Of a DNA stretch of 64,000 nucleotides, positions 54,427-62,677 are shown one piece after another. The stretch is from NCBI RefSeq assembly GCF_002082015.1, contig NZ_CP015109.1:768134-832133 (forward strand), written 5' to 3'. The DNA comes from Sporosarcina ureae (GTDB lineage Bacteria > Bacillota > Bacilli > Bacillales_A > Planococcaceae). The notes beneath the pieces were generated by a model, which did no database searches, was not told the origin of the DNA, and saw only the letters and a list, made by a program, of their open reading frames with translations. The position numbers and the translations under genes were made by a program. Numbering within the stretch: position 1 is the first letter of the stretch; the number at the start of each line of letters is the position of its first letter.

Positions 54427-54440
54427 TGTATTTTTATGCT
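54427..54440 (-). promoter_or_regulatory. ArgR box candidate upstream of argH
   Basis: TGTATTTTTATGCT matches TGNATWWWWATNCA with one mismatch. Its first eleven bases are the same as in one box of argG and one of argC. No second box 20 bp away was found here. Confidence 0.5.
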
Positions 54441-54545
54441 TATTTGCGCATGCTGATCATGATTGGTACTTTCTTGCACTTTTTCTATTCTCTTATTTTG
54501 ACACAGTAGAAGACATTTTTCTACTGTAAGTGCTATTGCGATTCC

Positions 54546-54574
54546 TTGTTTAAACTGTGCATTTATGAGATAAT
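54546..54574 (+). promoter_or_regulatory. Promoter of the cation efflux leader
   Basis: TTGTTT and GATAAT are 17 bases apart. The transcript would start near 54581 and include the leader terminator. Confidence 0.5.
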
Positions 54575-54604
54575 GATTGAACTACAAACAAATGAGTGAT
54601 GACA

Positions 54605-54718
54605 ATGACAAACTGTACGCCCATCCAACAATTAAAATTTTTTATGACCTCGCCCAAAATTAGCGAGGTTTTTTTGTTGTTTAAGGGCAACACTGTTAGA
54701 GGGGGGAAACTTTTATGA
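54605..54718 (+). CDS. Possible leader ORF (37 codons) coupled to the cation efflux gene
   Basis: A frame starting at ATG 54605 (or 54599) stays open through a terminator hairpin and stops with TGA at 54716-54718, overlapping the efflux gene ATG by four bases. The product, MTNCTPIQQLKFF then MTSPKISEVFLLF, is not a recognised protein, and the ribosome site is weak (GAGTG). The arrangement suggests a regulatory peptide whose translation governs the terminator and restarts at the main gene. It may instead be chance. Confidence 0.35.
   Translation: MTNCTPIQQLKFFMTSPKISEVFLLFKGNTVRGGKLL
54647..54676 (+). terminator. Leader terminator inside the coupled ORF
   Basis: ACCTCGC pairs perfectly with GCGAGGT, followed by seven T, 39 bases before the efflux gene start. 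It must be bypassed for the gene to be transcribed from the upstream promoter. Confidence 0.8.
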
Positions 54719-55647
54719 CAACTCGTATCAATGAACACTCTACATCTTCTGTCTTAGCAATTTGGATTAGTTTAATTAGCAATATCGTACTAACCATATT
54801 AAAATTAGTCGTTGGGTTTATTTTCAGAAGTCCGGTTTTACTCGCAGATGGTTTCAACAATGCCAGTGACGTGGTCGCTTCTGCCGCTGCGTTGACATCC
54901 ATGCAGATTTCAAAACGACCCGCTGATGAAGATCATCCGTATGGGCACGGTAAAGCAGAGGTAATTGGCTCAAGTATCGTAGCAATTATTTTAGGTTTGG
55001 CTTCCATTTATATTGCTGTTGAAGCAGCGAAAGCGTTGTTCGCAGAACCAGCAACAGCCAGTAAAATTGCATTACTCACAGCAATTGTATCGTTAGTTTG
55101 GAAATACGTGCTCTATATTTATACAATACGTGTAGGAACAGCTGAAAGCAGTAAAGCCTTAATTGCCACGGCTTATGACCATTTGGCTGATGTTTATGCC
55201 TCACTTGCCGCAGTGGTCGGAATTGGACTTGCATTAATAGGGGATGCCTATGATTGGCTGTTGCTCTCGTACGGTGATCCTATCGCGGGAATTATTGTAT
55301 CCATTTTTGTATTTAAAATTGCGGTGGAAATCGGTAAAGATAGTATTGATATATTAATGGAAAAAAGTGTTGATGATGATCGATTAATCGCATTTGAAGA
55401 ATTGATTCAATCAATTCCAGAGGTAAAACGAATTGACCGTTTGCGCGCCAGAGAACATGGCCACTATGTATTGGTCGATATTCGCATCGCAGTCGATGGA
55501 GATTTAACCGTGCAACAAGGCCATATTATTTCAAGTAGATTACGTAATTTGATCATGGCAAGAAATGAAGACGTCGATGAAGTGTTAATTCACTTAAATC
55601 CGTGGTATCCCGAAAAACAATCCGGTATACTTACTAACGAGGAGTGA
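54715..55647 (+). CDS. Cation diffusion facilitator family transporter
   Basis: The 310-residue protein has six membrane segments and the CDF metal-site motifs ADGFNNASDV near 43-52, HPYGHGKAEV near 73-82 and AYDHLADVYAS near 150-160, with a cytoplasmic C-terminal domain (about 210-300). CDF proteins export Zn, Mn, Co, Ni or Fe by proton exchange. The first motif carries Asn-Asn-x-x-Asp, unlike the HxxxD/DxxxD Zn-type sites, which suggests another metal such as Mn or Fe, but this is inference. GAGGGGGG precedes the ATG. Two unknown/methyltransferase genes follow closely. Confidence 0.9.
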   Translation: MTTRINEHSTSSVLAIWISLISNIVLTILKLVVGFIFRSPVLLADGFNNASDVVASAAALTSMQISKRPADEDHPYGHGKAEVIGSSIVAIILGLASIYIAVEAAKALFAEPATASKIALLTAIVSLVWKYVLYIYTIRVGTAESSKALIATAYDHLADVYASLAAVVGIGLALIGDAYDWLLLSYGDPIAGIIVSIFVFKIAVEIGKDSIDILMEKSVDDDRLIAFEELIQSIPEVKRIDRLRAREHGHYVLVDIRIAVDGDLTVQQGHIISSRLRNLIMARNEDVDEVLIHLNPWYPEKQSGILTNEE

Positions 55648-55652
55648 ATAAA

Positions 55653-56105
55653 ATGAGTACAGTAACGATCAATACACTAGAAGTATGTGTAAAGGAAACA
55701 GAGGAAACAGTACGTTTCGCAGATGAACATTTTTTACAGCAACCCATCTCTTATTTGAAATCTAATATAGCTGAATTTATTTTCGTCGAGTCACCTGACT
55801 TTGATGAGATCCAAGTGGATTCGCTTGCACTTGAAGTAGATGATATTTTCAAAACGTATATGGCGTTATTTGGATTACAGGGCAAGAAAAAGGAAGGCGA
55901 CACGATTCGTGCATTTATCGAGGAAAAACTTCAGCACGAACTCAACGGTTTTAGCATTTCGTTTTCTGACAATGAAGGTTTCTGGGAGTTGAATGTTCCA
56001 TTTGATTCCCTGAAAGGTTTTGACGAGACGATGTCCATCCAGGATGCATTACAACTTTTGTATGAAGTACTTGGCGATTTGCATGAAATGAGAGCAAACA
56101 ACTAA
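55653..56105 (+). CDS. Conserved-looking protein of unknown function (150 aa)
   Basis: The 150-residue acidic protein has no signal peptide or membrane segment. It looks like a compact alpha/beta domain with a C-terminal amphipathic helix (IQDALQLLYEVLGDLHEM). I do not recognise the family. The ATG at 55653 follows GAGGAGTG by about eight bases, and the ribosome site lies over the stop of the efflux gene. Its stop codon TAA shares its last base with the ATG of the methyltransferase gene, so a functional link with RNA modification is more likely than with metal efflux. Confidence 0.75.
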   Translation: MSTVTINTLEVCVKETEETVRFADEHFLQQPISYLKSNIAEFIFVESPDFDEIQVDSLALEVDDIFKTYMALFGLQGKKKEGDTIRAFIEEKLQHELNGFSISFSDNEGFWELNVPFDSLKGFDETMSIQDALQLLYEVLGDLHEMRANN

Positions 56106-57040
56106 TGGCCTCGCATTATATTTATACGTATATTCGGCACCGTGATGAAGAGGAATTATGCCGAATGGAAATGCGTGCTTTTTTCGGTCATGACGTAGAA
56201 GATAATGTGATCGTAAGCGAAATTGGCGTTGATCCGTCACGAAGTCCGTTTATACAAACTCGACTCGAAGTCATACTGGATGCAGACAGTTTAGAATTGC
56301 TAGTGGACAGAGCTTCTGAGTTGGAGATGGATCAATTATTTAAGACAGTCTGCTTGAACGATATGACACTTGCCAGAACAGCTAAAATCGGTCATGATGA
56401 TCGTCGTAAAATAGAGCGTACAATTGGATTGCGGATCAAAGGCGAGCCAGAGTTGGATGATCCTGAAGTGTTAATCGGCATCATGCAATTGGATGATCAC
56501 TGGTATGCCGGGATTTTACTTTATAGTTCTTCTGATTGGCATGTACACCAGCAAAAGCCACATATGTATTCCACTGCACTTGGTACACGTTTAGCCAGAG
56601 CTGCCGTCAATATCGCAGTTCCGCATCCTGAAGGAAAACGCGTCATCGATCCTTGCTGTGGAATCGGAACTGTCCTTGTTGAAGCACTATCTATGGGAAT
56701 CCCAATTGAAGGTCGTGATATTAATCCACTTGTCGTCTATGGTTCACGAAAAAATATTGACTATTTCGGTTTGGAAGGCCAAGTGGCAATAGGTCCAATC
56801 TCTGAAGTCGATGAAGAGTATGACGTTGCGATTATTGATATGCCATATAATTTATTTACGCATATTACAGCAGAAGGCCAACTCGAAATTTTGAAAGAAG
56901 CTCGTCGGTTTGCGAAAACCTGCTTAATCATCACGATTGAGAATATGGATGAAATGCTCGAAATTGCCGGATTTGAGATAGCCGATCGTTGTCTCGCACG
57001 TAAAGGTACGTTTTCGCGTGAAGTAGTGCTATGTAAATAA
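56105..57040 (+). CDS. TRM11/THUMP-like RNA methyltransferase
   Basis: The 311-residue protein has a divergent N-terminal region (about 1-150) and a C-terminal Rossmann methyltransferase: the SAM site VIDPCCGIGTVLVEAL near 179, the acidic loop GRDINPLVVYGSRKNI near 203, and the catalytic-type motif IIDMPYNLF near 236 (equivalent to NPPY, here DMPY). It resembles the TRM11-like group that modifies guanosine in tRNA, although a THUMP domain is not obvious and the target is unknown. Its ATG overlaps the stop of the upstream gene. Confidence 0.8.
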   Translation: MASHYIYTYIRHRDEEELCRMEMRAFFGHDVEDNVIVSEIGVDPSRSPFIQTRLEVILDADSLELLVDRASELEMDQLFKTVCLNDMTLARTAKIGHDDRRKIERTIGLRIKGEPELDDPEVLIGIMQLDDHWYAGILLYSSSDWHVHQQKPHMYSTALGTRLARAAVNIAVPHPEGKRVIDPCCGIGTVLVEALSMGIPIEGRDINPLVVYGSRKNIDYFGLEGQVAIGPISEVDEEYDVAIIDMPYNLFTHITAEGQLEILKEARRFAKTCLIITIENMDEMLEIAGFEIADRCLARKGTFSREVVLCK

Positions 57041-57046
57041 TGAAAG

Positions 57047-57081
57047 ACGAGTGAGGATTCTTCTCTCACTCGTTTTTTTTA
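57047..57081 (+). terminator. Terminator after the methyltransferase gene
   Basis: ACGAGTGAG pairs perfectly with CTCACTCGT, followed by eight T. Confidence 0.9.
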
Positions 57082-57292
57082 TTGTCTGTTTTAGTGTAGC
57101 AATTGGTTTATTCATACTTACATACTCCTCCATGCTTGTTACATTAATGAATCACAAATAATTTTATTATATATCTCATGATGAAAAGTGTGAATTTTGT
57201 AAAATAGGGGAAACAAAAGTGAAAGAGCATTTATTTATCACACCATTCGTTTTTACTAGTGAGCTCTTATTCTTTTATGAGGAGTGAAGTTT

Positions 57293-57496
57293 ATGTTTAT
57301 TAGCATCATGAAACTTTTAAGTGTTCTTTATCTATGGACATGGTTTGTCTGGCCGTTCGTTTTTGTTATTTCGATAATTTACGCGATCAAGGAGTTGGTG
57401 AAAGAAGAGCCGGCATTTATGAAGCCTGCAATCATTGCATCGGTGTCTTTGTTAATTATTCTAGCGGGAATCAGCTCTCCTTCTTTGTTTTTATAA
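57293..57496 (+). CDS. Small two-pass membrane protein (67 aa)
   Basis: The 67-residue product has two hydrophobic segments (about 5-32 and 45-64) joined by a charged loop (IKELVKEEPAFMKP). I do not recognise the family. The ATG at 57293 follows GAGGAGTGAAG at standard distance; an in-frame GTG at 57284 lies within that site. It stands alone between the methyltransferase and pepA genes. Confidence 0.65.
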   Translation: MFISIMKLLSVLYLWTWFVWPFVFVISIIYAIKELVKEEPAFMKPAIIASVSLLIILAGISSPSLFL

Positions 57497-57629
57497 CAGA
57501 TTGAAAAGGAGTGAGCGATACTTAGTGTTGTTTACTGAAGATAGGGCTGTAATGATCTTGAACTTGAATTTGAACGTATACTTAAATAAGTACGAAGATA
57601 ATATGAATTCATATACTCACAACCAATAT

Positions 57630-57661
57630 AAAAAAGGATGCCTGGTTAGGACATCCTTTTT
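57630..57661 (-). terminator. Terminator after pepA
   Basis: AAAAGGATG and CATCCTTTT arms with a T run on the reverse strand; the inner part pairs imperfectly. Confidence 0.8.
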
Positions 57662-57669
57662 CATGCTTC

Positions 57670-59037
57670 TTATTTAGTCAATGACACTGTATAATCCGCA
57701 AGTAAACGTGCTCCGTAGCCCGTTGCAGACTTCGTGTAATACCCCTTCGACTTCTGCTTATCCATGACGCCCGCCATGTCCACATGCAACCAGTTGTTCT
57801 TCGGTGCGAATTTACGCAAGAAGAGACCAGCCGTAATCGACCCGGCAACAGTTAGAGAACTCATGTTATTGCAATCCGCATAGGCACTTTCTAGAGTTTC
57901 TTCATACTCATCCACTAATGGTAGTGGCCAAACGAAGTCACCATTTTGATCGCCAATTTTCTTCAGTTTAGCAGATAACTCTTCATCACCAAAGACTCCC
58001 CCCACTTCTGTACCGAGAGCAGCGACCACAGCACCAGTCAATGTAGCGATATCAACTGTGTAATCTGCATTTAATTCACCTGCACGAATTAATCCGTCCG
58101 CTAAAATCAAACGGCCTTCTGCATCAGTATTACCGACTTGTACACTGATGCCATTCTTATATTGAATCACTTCGCCTGGCATGACAGCGTCAGGTCCAGG
58201 TGTATTTTCAACCATAGGAATCAGCACGACTACATTCACTTTTGCATCTGAATGAGCTAGTAGTGATAATGCACCGCTTACAGCTGCCGAACCGCCCATA
58301 TCCATGCGCATGTCACTGTCGTCTCGTCCGCCTTTCAAGCTGATACCGCCTGAATCGTACGTTACACCCTTACCGACAAGAGCTACAAGTGGTTTGGATG
58401 CATCTGTCTGCAATGTCATCTCTACGAATGAAGGCTCATACTTACTGCCACGGCAAACTGTCAATACGCCATTCATTTCACGTTCTTCAATTTCTTTTTT
58501 GCCAAGTACATCAATTTTCACTTTTGTTCCTTTGAAATGTTCTTTTAATACTTCTGGATACGTCTCTGGATTCAGTACATCGGAAAGTTCATTCATCAAG
58601 TCTCGAGAAAATGCCATAGCAGCTGCACGTACTTCTCCTGATTTGACGGCTGCTTTGTCTGCACCTTGAACGTCTAATGTAGTGATAGGGTCCGCTTTTT
58701 TAGATTGGTAGCGGTCAAAGTTATAAGCGCCAAGGTGCCATCCTTCCACGAAGGCAGTAATGGCTTCATTTTCAGATGACCACTTTTGTCCTAGCTGATC
58801 TGCTTGAATCGAAGCGGAATCTACTTTTTGTGCCGCAAGATTGCGAGAGATTTCACCTGCAATACTGCGAATGGCATCTACCGTTTTCCATTCTGTATCT
58901 TTTATAACGACTAGCTGCTTTCCATCATGTACAAACGTGGAAAATGCTCCAGCTTGATTGTCGACAAATTGCTTCACCAACAAATTCTTCGTTATTTGTC
59001 CATCTGTTGCGAATAAAATCTCTACATTCATTTGCAT
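57670..59037 (-). CDS. pepA: Leucyl aminopeptidase (M17 family)
   Basis: This 455-residue M17 metallo-aminopeptidase removes N-terminal residues from peptides in the cytoplasm. The two-metal site is visible: LVGKGVTYDSGGISLKG near 228 (Lys and Asp ligands), DMRMDMGGSAAV with Asp near 253, and the signature NTDAEGRLILADGL near 313 with Asp, Glu and the catalytic Arg. I chose the ATG at 59037, after GGAGGGAG; an ATG two codons later is also possible. The N-terminal domain (1 to about 160) is variable as usual. Confidence 0.94.
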   Translation of the reverse strand: MQMNVEILFATDGQITKNLLVKQFVDNQAGAFSTFVHDGKQLVVIKDTEWKTVDAIRSIAGEISRNLAAQKVDSASIQADQLGQKWSSENEAITAFVEGWHLGAYNFDRYQSKKADPITTLDVQGADKAAVKSGEVRAAAMAFSRDLMNELSDVLNPETYPEVLKEHFKGTKVKIDVLGKKEIEEREMNGVLTVCRGSKYEPSFVEMTLQTDASKPLVALVGKGVTYDSGGISLKGGRDDSDMRMDMGGSAAVSGALSLLAHSDAKVNVVVLIPMVENTPGPDAVMPGEVIQYKNGISVQVGNTDAEGRLILADGLIRAGELNADYTVDIATLTGAVVAALGTEVGGVFGDEELSAKLKKIGDQNGDFVWPLPLVDEYEETLESAYADCNNMSSLTVAGSITAGLFLRKFAPKNNWLHVDMAGVMDKQKSKGYYTKSATGYGARLLADYTVSLTK

Positions 59038-59082
59038 AGTTATAATAGCTCCCTCCACTATTTCGGTTTCCTAAATAGTTTA

Positions 59083-59238
59083 TCACTTTTTATCTGATAG
59101 CGCTAAGAAGAGTGTTGCAAGTGGTCCTAAAAACAAAGAAAGTATAAACCAGTTCAATCCACTTCTATTTTTCCCTTGCGCCAACACTGCATTGATTAAA
59201 GCTAATGTCCCCCACCCTACAAAATATCCTTCATTCAT
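59083..59238 (-). CDS. Small two-pass membrane protein (51 aa)
   Basis: A 51-codon gene on the reverse strand begins at an ATG with CGGAGTGATG upstream. The product has two hydrophobic helices (about residues 4-20 and 28-46) separated by QGKNRSGLN, with a polar end SDKK. The combination RSGLNWFILSLFLGPLATL followed by a polar tail recalls short membrane proteins with an antenna-like WF..GP motif found widely in bacteria, but I cannot name a function. It lies 45 bases before the pepA start and may share its transcript. Confidence 0.7.
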   Translation of the reverse strand: MNEGYFVGWGTLALINAVLAQGKNRSGLNWFILSLFLGPLATLFLALSDKK

Positions 59239-59318
59239 TTTTCATCACTCCGTTATCTAGTTGTATAGCGTATATACGGATTAGATAACAGGTTAGTTTC
59301 ATGAATAGTGCCCAACGC

Positions 59319-59347
59319 AAAAAAGGAACATGTAAAATGTTCCTTTT
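59319..59347 (-). terminator. Terminator after the 78-aa gene
   Basis: AAAGGAACAT pairs with ATGTTCCTTT, with a T run on the reverse strand. Confidence 0.85.
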
Positions 59348-59357
59348 GGTTACCTGA

Positions 59358-59594
59358 TTAGCTATTTATTGACGTAGGTGCTTTGTCATCGGTCGCATTT
59401 TCATAGTTCTGACTACCGACTTTAGCGCGTATTTCTTCTTCTGTTAACGGTGGTGGAATTTCGTGGTCTGCTAACGCTCTGTTTTCAGGTGGAACTTCTA
59501 TGTTCTCCAGGGCGGCATTCTTCGCATCCATTTCACGTCCATATTGTTCACGTTGTTCTGCAGTCGTTCGTTGTTCTTTTGATAAATCAGCCAT
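59358..59594 (-). CDS. Small hydrophilic protein of unknown function (78 aa)
   Basis: The 78-residue product is very polar, rich in Glu, Ala, Asn and Pro, and looks disordered apart from an N-terminal helix (LSKEQRTTAEQREQYGREM). No signal or membrane segment. GAGGTGATGAA precedes the ATG, and a clear terminator follows, which supports a real gene. Such proteins in spore formers are sometimes spore- or stress-associated, but nothing here proves it. Confidence 0.65.
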   Translation of the reverse strand: MADLSKEQRTTAEQREQYGREMDAKNAALENIEVPPENRALADHEIPPPLTEEEIRAKVGSQNYENATDDKAPTSINS

Positions 59595-59682
59595 TTCATC
59601 ACCTCAATCACGCATTTTTACTTATCTTTCCCGTTATTTGCTATACTAAACCTATTAAGTGTAGCGGAAGGAGAGATACTAC

Positions 59683-60126
59683 GTGACAACGATTTTAGTG
59701 GATGCAGATGGCTGTCCGGTAATCAGTGAAACGATCGGTATTGCCAAAGAGTATGGCTTACCTTGTGTGTTAATATGTGACACTGCGCACGAAATGCACC
59801 GAGAAGGCGCTGAAACGATTACTGTTTCTAAAGGAGCCGACGCAGTCGATTTTGTCTTGGTGAATCGGATAAAAAAAGGAGATATCGTCGTCACTCAAGA
59901 CTATGGATTGGCCGCTATGGCATTGGCGAAACAAGGTTTGCCACTTGATCAAAATGGCAGATGGTATACAAATGACAATATTGATCAATTACTCGCAGCA
60001 CGTCATAAAGCACAGAAAATCCGCAGAGCAGGAGGTCGTTTACGCGGCCCGAAAAAACGAACTGCTGACCAAAATGAAGGATTTATTTCTAGTTTGCGTA
60101 AATTATGTAAAACTATTCAATCTTAA
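59683..60126 (+). CDS. YaiI/YqxD family protein (DUF188)
   Basis: The 147-residue protein has the DUF188 features of a PIN-like fold: VDADGCPV near the N-terminus, the central SKGADAVDFVLVNRIKKGD, and VVTQDYGLAAMAL near 70. A basic C-terminus (RRAGGRLRGPKKR) suggests nucleic-acid contact. The family is conserved but its biochemical role is not established. The start is GTG at 59683 after GGAGAGA. It is divergent from the 78-aa gene. Confidence 0.85.
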   Translation: MTTILVDADGCPVISETIGIAKEYGLPCVLICDTAHEMHREGAETITVSKGADAVDFVLVNRIKKGDIVVTQDYGLAAMALAKQGLPLDQNGRWYTNDNIDQLLAARHKAQKIRRAGGRLRGPKKRTADQNEGFISSLRKLCKTIQS

Positions 60127-60140
60127 ATGAGTCCGTATAG

Positions 60141-60183
60141 CATAACGAGAGACCGCAAGTTTACATGCGGTCTCTCGTTATGT
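60141..60183. terminator. Bidirectional terminator yaiI / cupin
   Basis: A 15-bp perfect stem (ATAACGAGAGACCGC and its complement) lies between convergent genes. Confidence 0.85.
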
Positions 60184-60488
60184 TACGTTGATGGCTTCAC
60201 TTGAATAACTAAAATATCCGAATCTTCTATTGCATGTAAACTATGTCTTTCCAACGGTACCATATGCAAGATATTATCTGGTGTTACATCAACCGGTTCG
60301 CCTTCTACAAAGAACCGTACTTTTCCTTTACGTACGATGATGAATACTTCCTTATTCGCATCATGCTCTGCTACTTCTTCACCTGCACGCAATTGAATAT
60401 TCATTAAGACCGCATTTTCTACATCCGCTACTTTCCCCACATGCTTTTTCTTTTCTGTCAATTGACTTTTTGTATCAATCAAATTCAT
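60183..60488 (-). CDS. Small cupin-domain protein
   Basis: The 101-residue protein is a single cupin barrel: motif 1 is reduced (GEEVAEHDANKEVFIIVRKGKVRF) and motif 2 has NILHMVPLERHSLHA. Of the usual metal ligands only one His and the Glu are evident in motif 1, so metal binding is uncertain. The ATG at 60488 follows GGAG by nine bases. It overlaps the end of the flavin-dependent oxidoreductase gene by 14 bases, so the two are co-translated; no substrate is suggested. Confidence 0.78.
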   Translation of the reverse strand: MNLIDTKSQLTEKKKHVGKVADVENAVLMNIQLRAGEEVAEHDANKEVFIIVRKGKVRFFVEGEPVDVTPDNILHMVPLERHSLHAIEDSDILVIQVKPST

Positions 60489-61503
60489 CAACGTTCTCTC
60501 CTTTCAAAAATTCTTGCATAATCAATTCATACGACTTCAGTTTATCATGAAAGTCATACGTAATGGAAACGAGCATGATTTCTTCTGCTTCAAAATCCTC
60601 AGCTATTTGTTCCAACTGTCTACGAGCTGATTCGGGCGTACCTATAATCATACGCTCGCGGTTCAATTGAACAAGCTCTTGCTCCAGTTGACTATATGGA
60701 TACGCTGCCGCTTGTTTTGGTGAAGGTGTACCCTCTACTTGCATTCCTTGCTGTTGCATAACCATTAACAAATCCAACGAGGAGGCAATCCAATCTGCTT
60801 TTTCCTCCGTCTCTGCACAAATTAAAAATACCGCTACCGCTTGCTTAGGTGAAGAGATTAACGCAGAGGCTTGGAAATGATCCCGATAATACCTCGCTGC
60901 TTCCTTGCCTCCTTCACTATTGATGAATTGTGCGAACATATAAGGCAATCCTTTTTGTGCTGCTAAATTCGCTGATTCTTTGCTTGTGCCTAACATCCAA
61001 ATGGGTGGTGCACCGCTCGTCAGTGGGGTTGCTTTTAACCCCTCATATGGATGATCTTGAGGCAATGTGTCGTGAAGATACATCTGTAGGTCATCAATTT
61101 GTTGTGGATATTGATCTCGATTTAGATATTCGCCGTTGTTGAGAGCATAGGTTGCTCGTGGCATCCCCGCAGGAGCTCGCCCGACACCCGCATCAATTCT
61201 CCCAGGAAACAAAGCTTCTAACACTTTGAAGTTTTCTGCCACCTTATAAGGGGAATAGTGAGGTAGCATGACACCGCCTGATCCGATTCGGATAGTCGAA
61301 GTGACTGTAGCCAAATGCGCTATCAGGATTTCAGGAGATGAACCCGCAAGAGTTGGGGCATCATGATGTTCCGACACCCAAAAGCGGTTATAGCCTAATT
61401 CTTCCGCTTTCTTCGCAAGAGCGGTCGTTTGCTGAAGAGCTTCATGAGCATTACTGCCGGATGTTATGGGAGATTGATCTAATATACTTAATTGTATCTT
61501 CAA
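60475..61503 (-). CDS. LLM-class flavin-dependent oxidoreductase (luciferase-like)
   Basis: The 342-residue protein has the TIM-barrel features of the bacterial luciferase-like family: LSILDQSPITSG near the N-terminus, RFWVSEHHDAPTLAGSSPEILIA near 40, IGSGGVMLPHYSPYKVAENFKVLEALFPGR (split across 75-105), and GTPESARRQLEQIAEDF near the C-terminus. It would use reduced flavin to oxygenate or reduce an unknown substrate. The start is TTG at 61503, seven bases after GGAGG. It is divergent from the bpsA gene and runs into the cupin gene. Confidence 0.87.
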   Translation of the reverse strand: MKIQLSILDQSPITSGSNAHEALQQTTALAKKAEELGYNRFWVSEHHDAPTLAGSSPEILIAHLATVTSTIRIGSGGVMLPHYSPYKVAENFKVLEALFPGRIDAGVGRAPAGMPRATYALNNGEYLNRDQYPQQIDDLQMYLHDTLPQDHPYEGLKATPLTSGAPPIWMLGTSKESANLAAQKGLPYMFAQFINSEGGKEAARYYRDHFQASALISSPKQAVAVFLICAETEEKADWIASSLDLLMVMQQQGMQVEGTPSPKQAAAYPYSQLEQELVQLNRERMIIGTPESARRQLEQIAEDFEAEEIMLVSITYDFHDKLKSYELIMQEFLKGENVDEFD

Positions 61504-61596
61504 GACAAGTCCTCCTCTTCTATTGCATATAGTCTACTAGAGGCCACGGCAAAATTCACTGCTCGCGCTCCTATTAATTTAAACGGAGGTTACCCT

Positions 61597-62676
61597 ATGC
61601 CAATCATCCAATCTGTCAGTACAGTTAGTCCGCCTGTTGATTTGCCACAGGAAGAGGCTATGACATTTGCTCGTTCGTTATTTTCCGATTCATTTAAAGA
61701 TATCGACCGCTTATTAAAGGTGTTTCAAAACGGTGAAATTGATTCACGACAAGTATGTATGCCGTTGGAATGGTATGCAGAGCCCCATGATTTTGAAACG
61801 AAAAATAATTTATACATTCAGCATGCTGTTACGCTTGGTAAACAGGCAATCGAGAAATGCCTTACCAATACGACAACGCTTGAGCGTCCGGTGAATGCAG
61901 CGGAAATAGACGCGATATTCTTTGTTTCAAGTAGTGGCATCTCCACACCCAGTATTGATGCGCGTCTTATAAACCAATTGCCATTTCGCCATGATATTAA
62001 ACGTATCCCGATTTGGGGTCTTGGCTGCGCAGGTGGAGCTTCGGGTATGAGTCGTGCTTTTGATTACTGTAAAGCCTACCCTGAATCAAATGTTCTCGTT
62101 CTCGCTGTAGAGCTGTGTAGCTTAACGTTTCAACGAGATGATGTGTCAAAGAGTAACTTGGTCGGTGTATCGTTATTCTCTGACGGGGTAGCTTGTGCAC
62201 TTGTTTCCGGAGACCAATCTACGATCAAACATACACGTCCGATGCCTCATATCCGTGCAACATCTTCTCGTTTCATGCCTGATTCAGAGGATGTAATGGG
62301 CTGGGATATTAAAAATGATGGCTTGCATGTTGTATTTTCAAAGAGCATTCCAAACGTCATTAAGAGTTGGTTAGGACCATTTGTACATCAATTCGTGGAA
62401 GATCATAATCTTTCAATGGAAGATGTACAACATTTTGTTGCCCATCCAGGCGGTAAAAAAGTATTAGATGCTTATCAAAAAGCATTGAATATGAATCAAG
62501 AGCAAACCGCTACATCGAAAAAAGTGTTGCAATACCATGGAAACATGTCGTCTCCTACTGTGCTATATGTACTCAAGGATTTTATCGAGCAACGCCCTAC
62601 GGCAGGTGAACACGGTTTAATGGCAGCGCTTGGTCCTGGTTTCTGTGGTGAACTACTATTGTTGGAGTGGCAGTGA
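61597..62676 (+). CDS. bpsA: Type III polyketide synthase (alkylpyrone synthase, BpsA-like)
   Basis: The 359-residue chalcone/stilbene-synthase-fold enzyme has the catalytic triad: Cys in GLGCAGGASGMSRAF near 141, His in HFVAHPGGKKV near 286, and Asn in YHGNMSSPTVLY near 318. In B. subtilis BpsA makes triketide and tetraketide alkylpyrones from fatty acyl-CoA and malonyl-CoA. The next gene encodes the partner methyltransferase. The ATG at 61597 lies seven bases after GGAGG; the open frame extending upstream to 61492 overlaps the neighbour's promoter and is rejected. Confidence 0.93.
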   Translation: MPIIQSVSTVSPPVDLPQEEAMTFARSLFSDSFKDIDRLLKVFQNGEIDSRQVCMPLEWYAEPHDFETKNNLYIQHAVTLGKQAIEKCLTNTTTLERPVNAAEIDAIFFVSSSGISTPSIDARLINQLPFRHDIKRIPIWGLGCAGGASGMSRAFDYCKAYPESNVLVLAVELCSLTFQRDDVSKSNLVGVSLFSDGVACALVSGDQSTIKHTRPMPHIRATSSRFMPDSEDVMGWDIKNDGLHVVFSKSIPNVIKSWLGPFVHQFVEDHNLSMEDVQHFVAHPGGKKVLDAYQKALNMNQEQTATSKKVLQYHGNMSSPTVLYVLKDFIEQRPTAGEHGLMAALGPGFCGELLLLEWQ

Positions 62677-62677
62677 G

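Noticed and set aside
57523-57681. Possible short ORF after a GGAGTGAG site, running into the pepA terminator
   Set aside because: The spacing from the ribosome site to the GTG is long, the frame passes through the terminator hairpin of the opposite gene, and the product is low in complexity.
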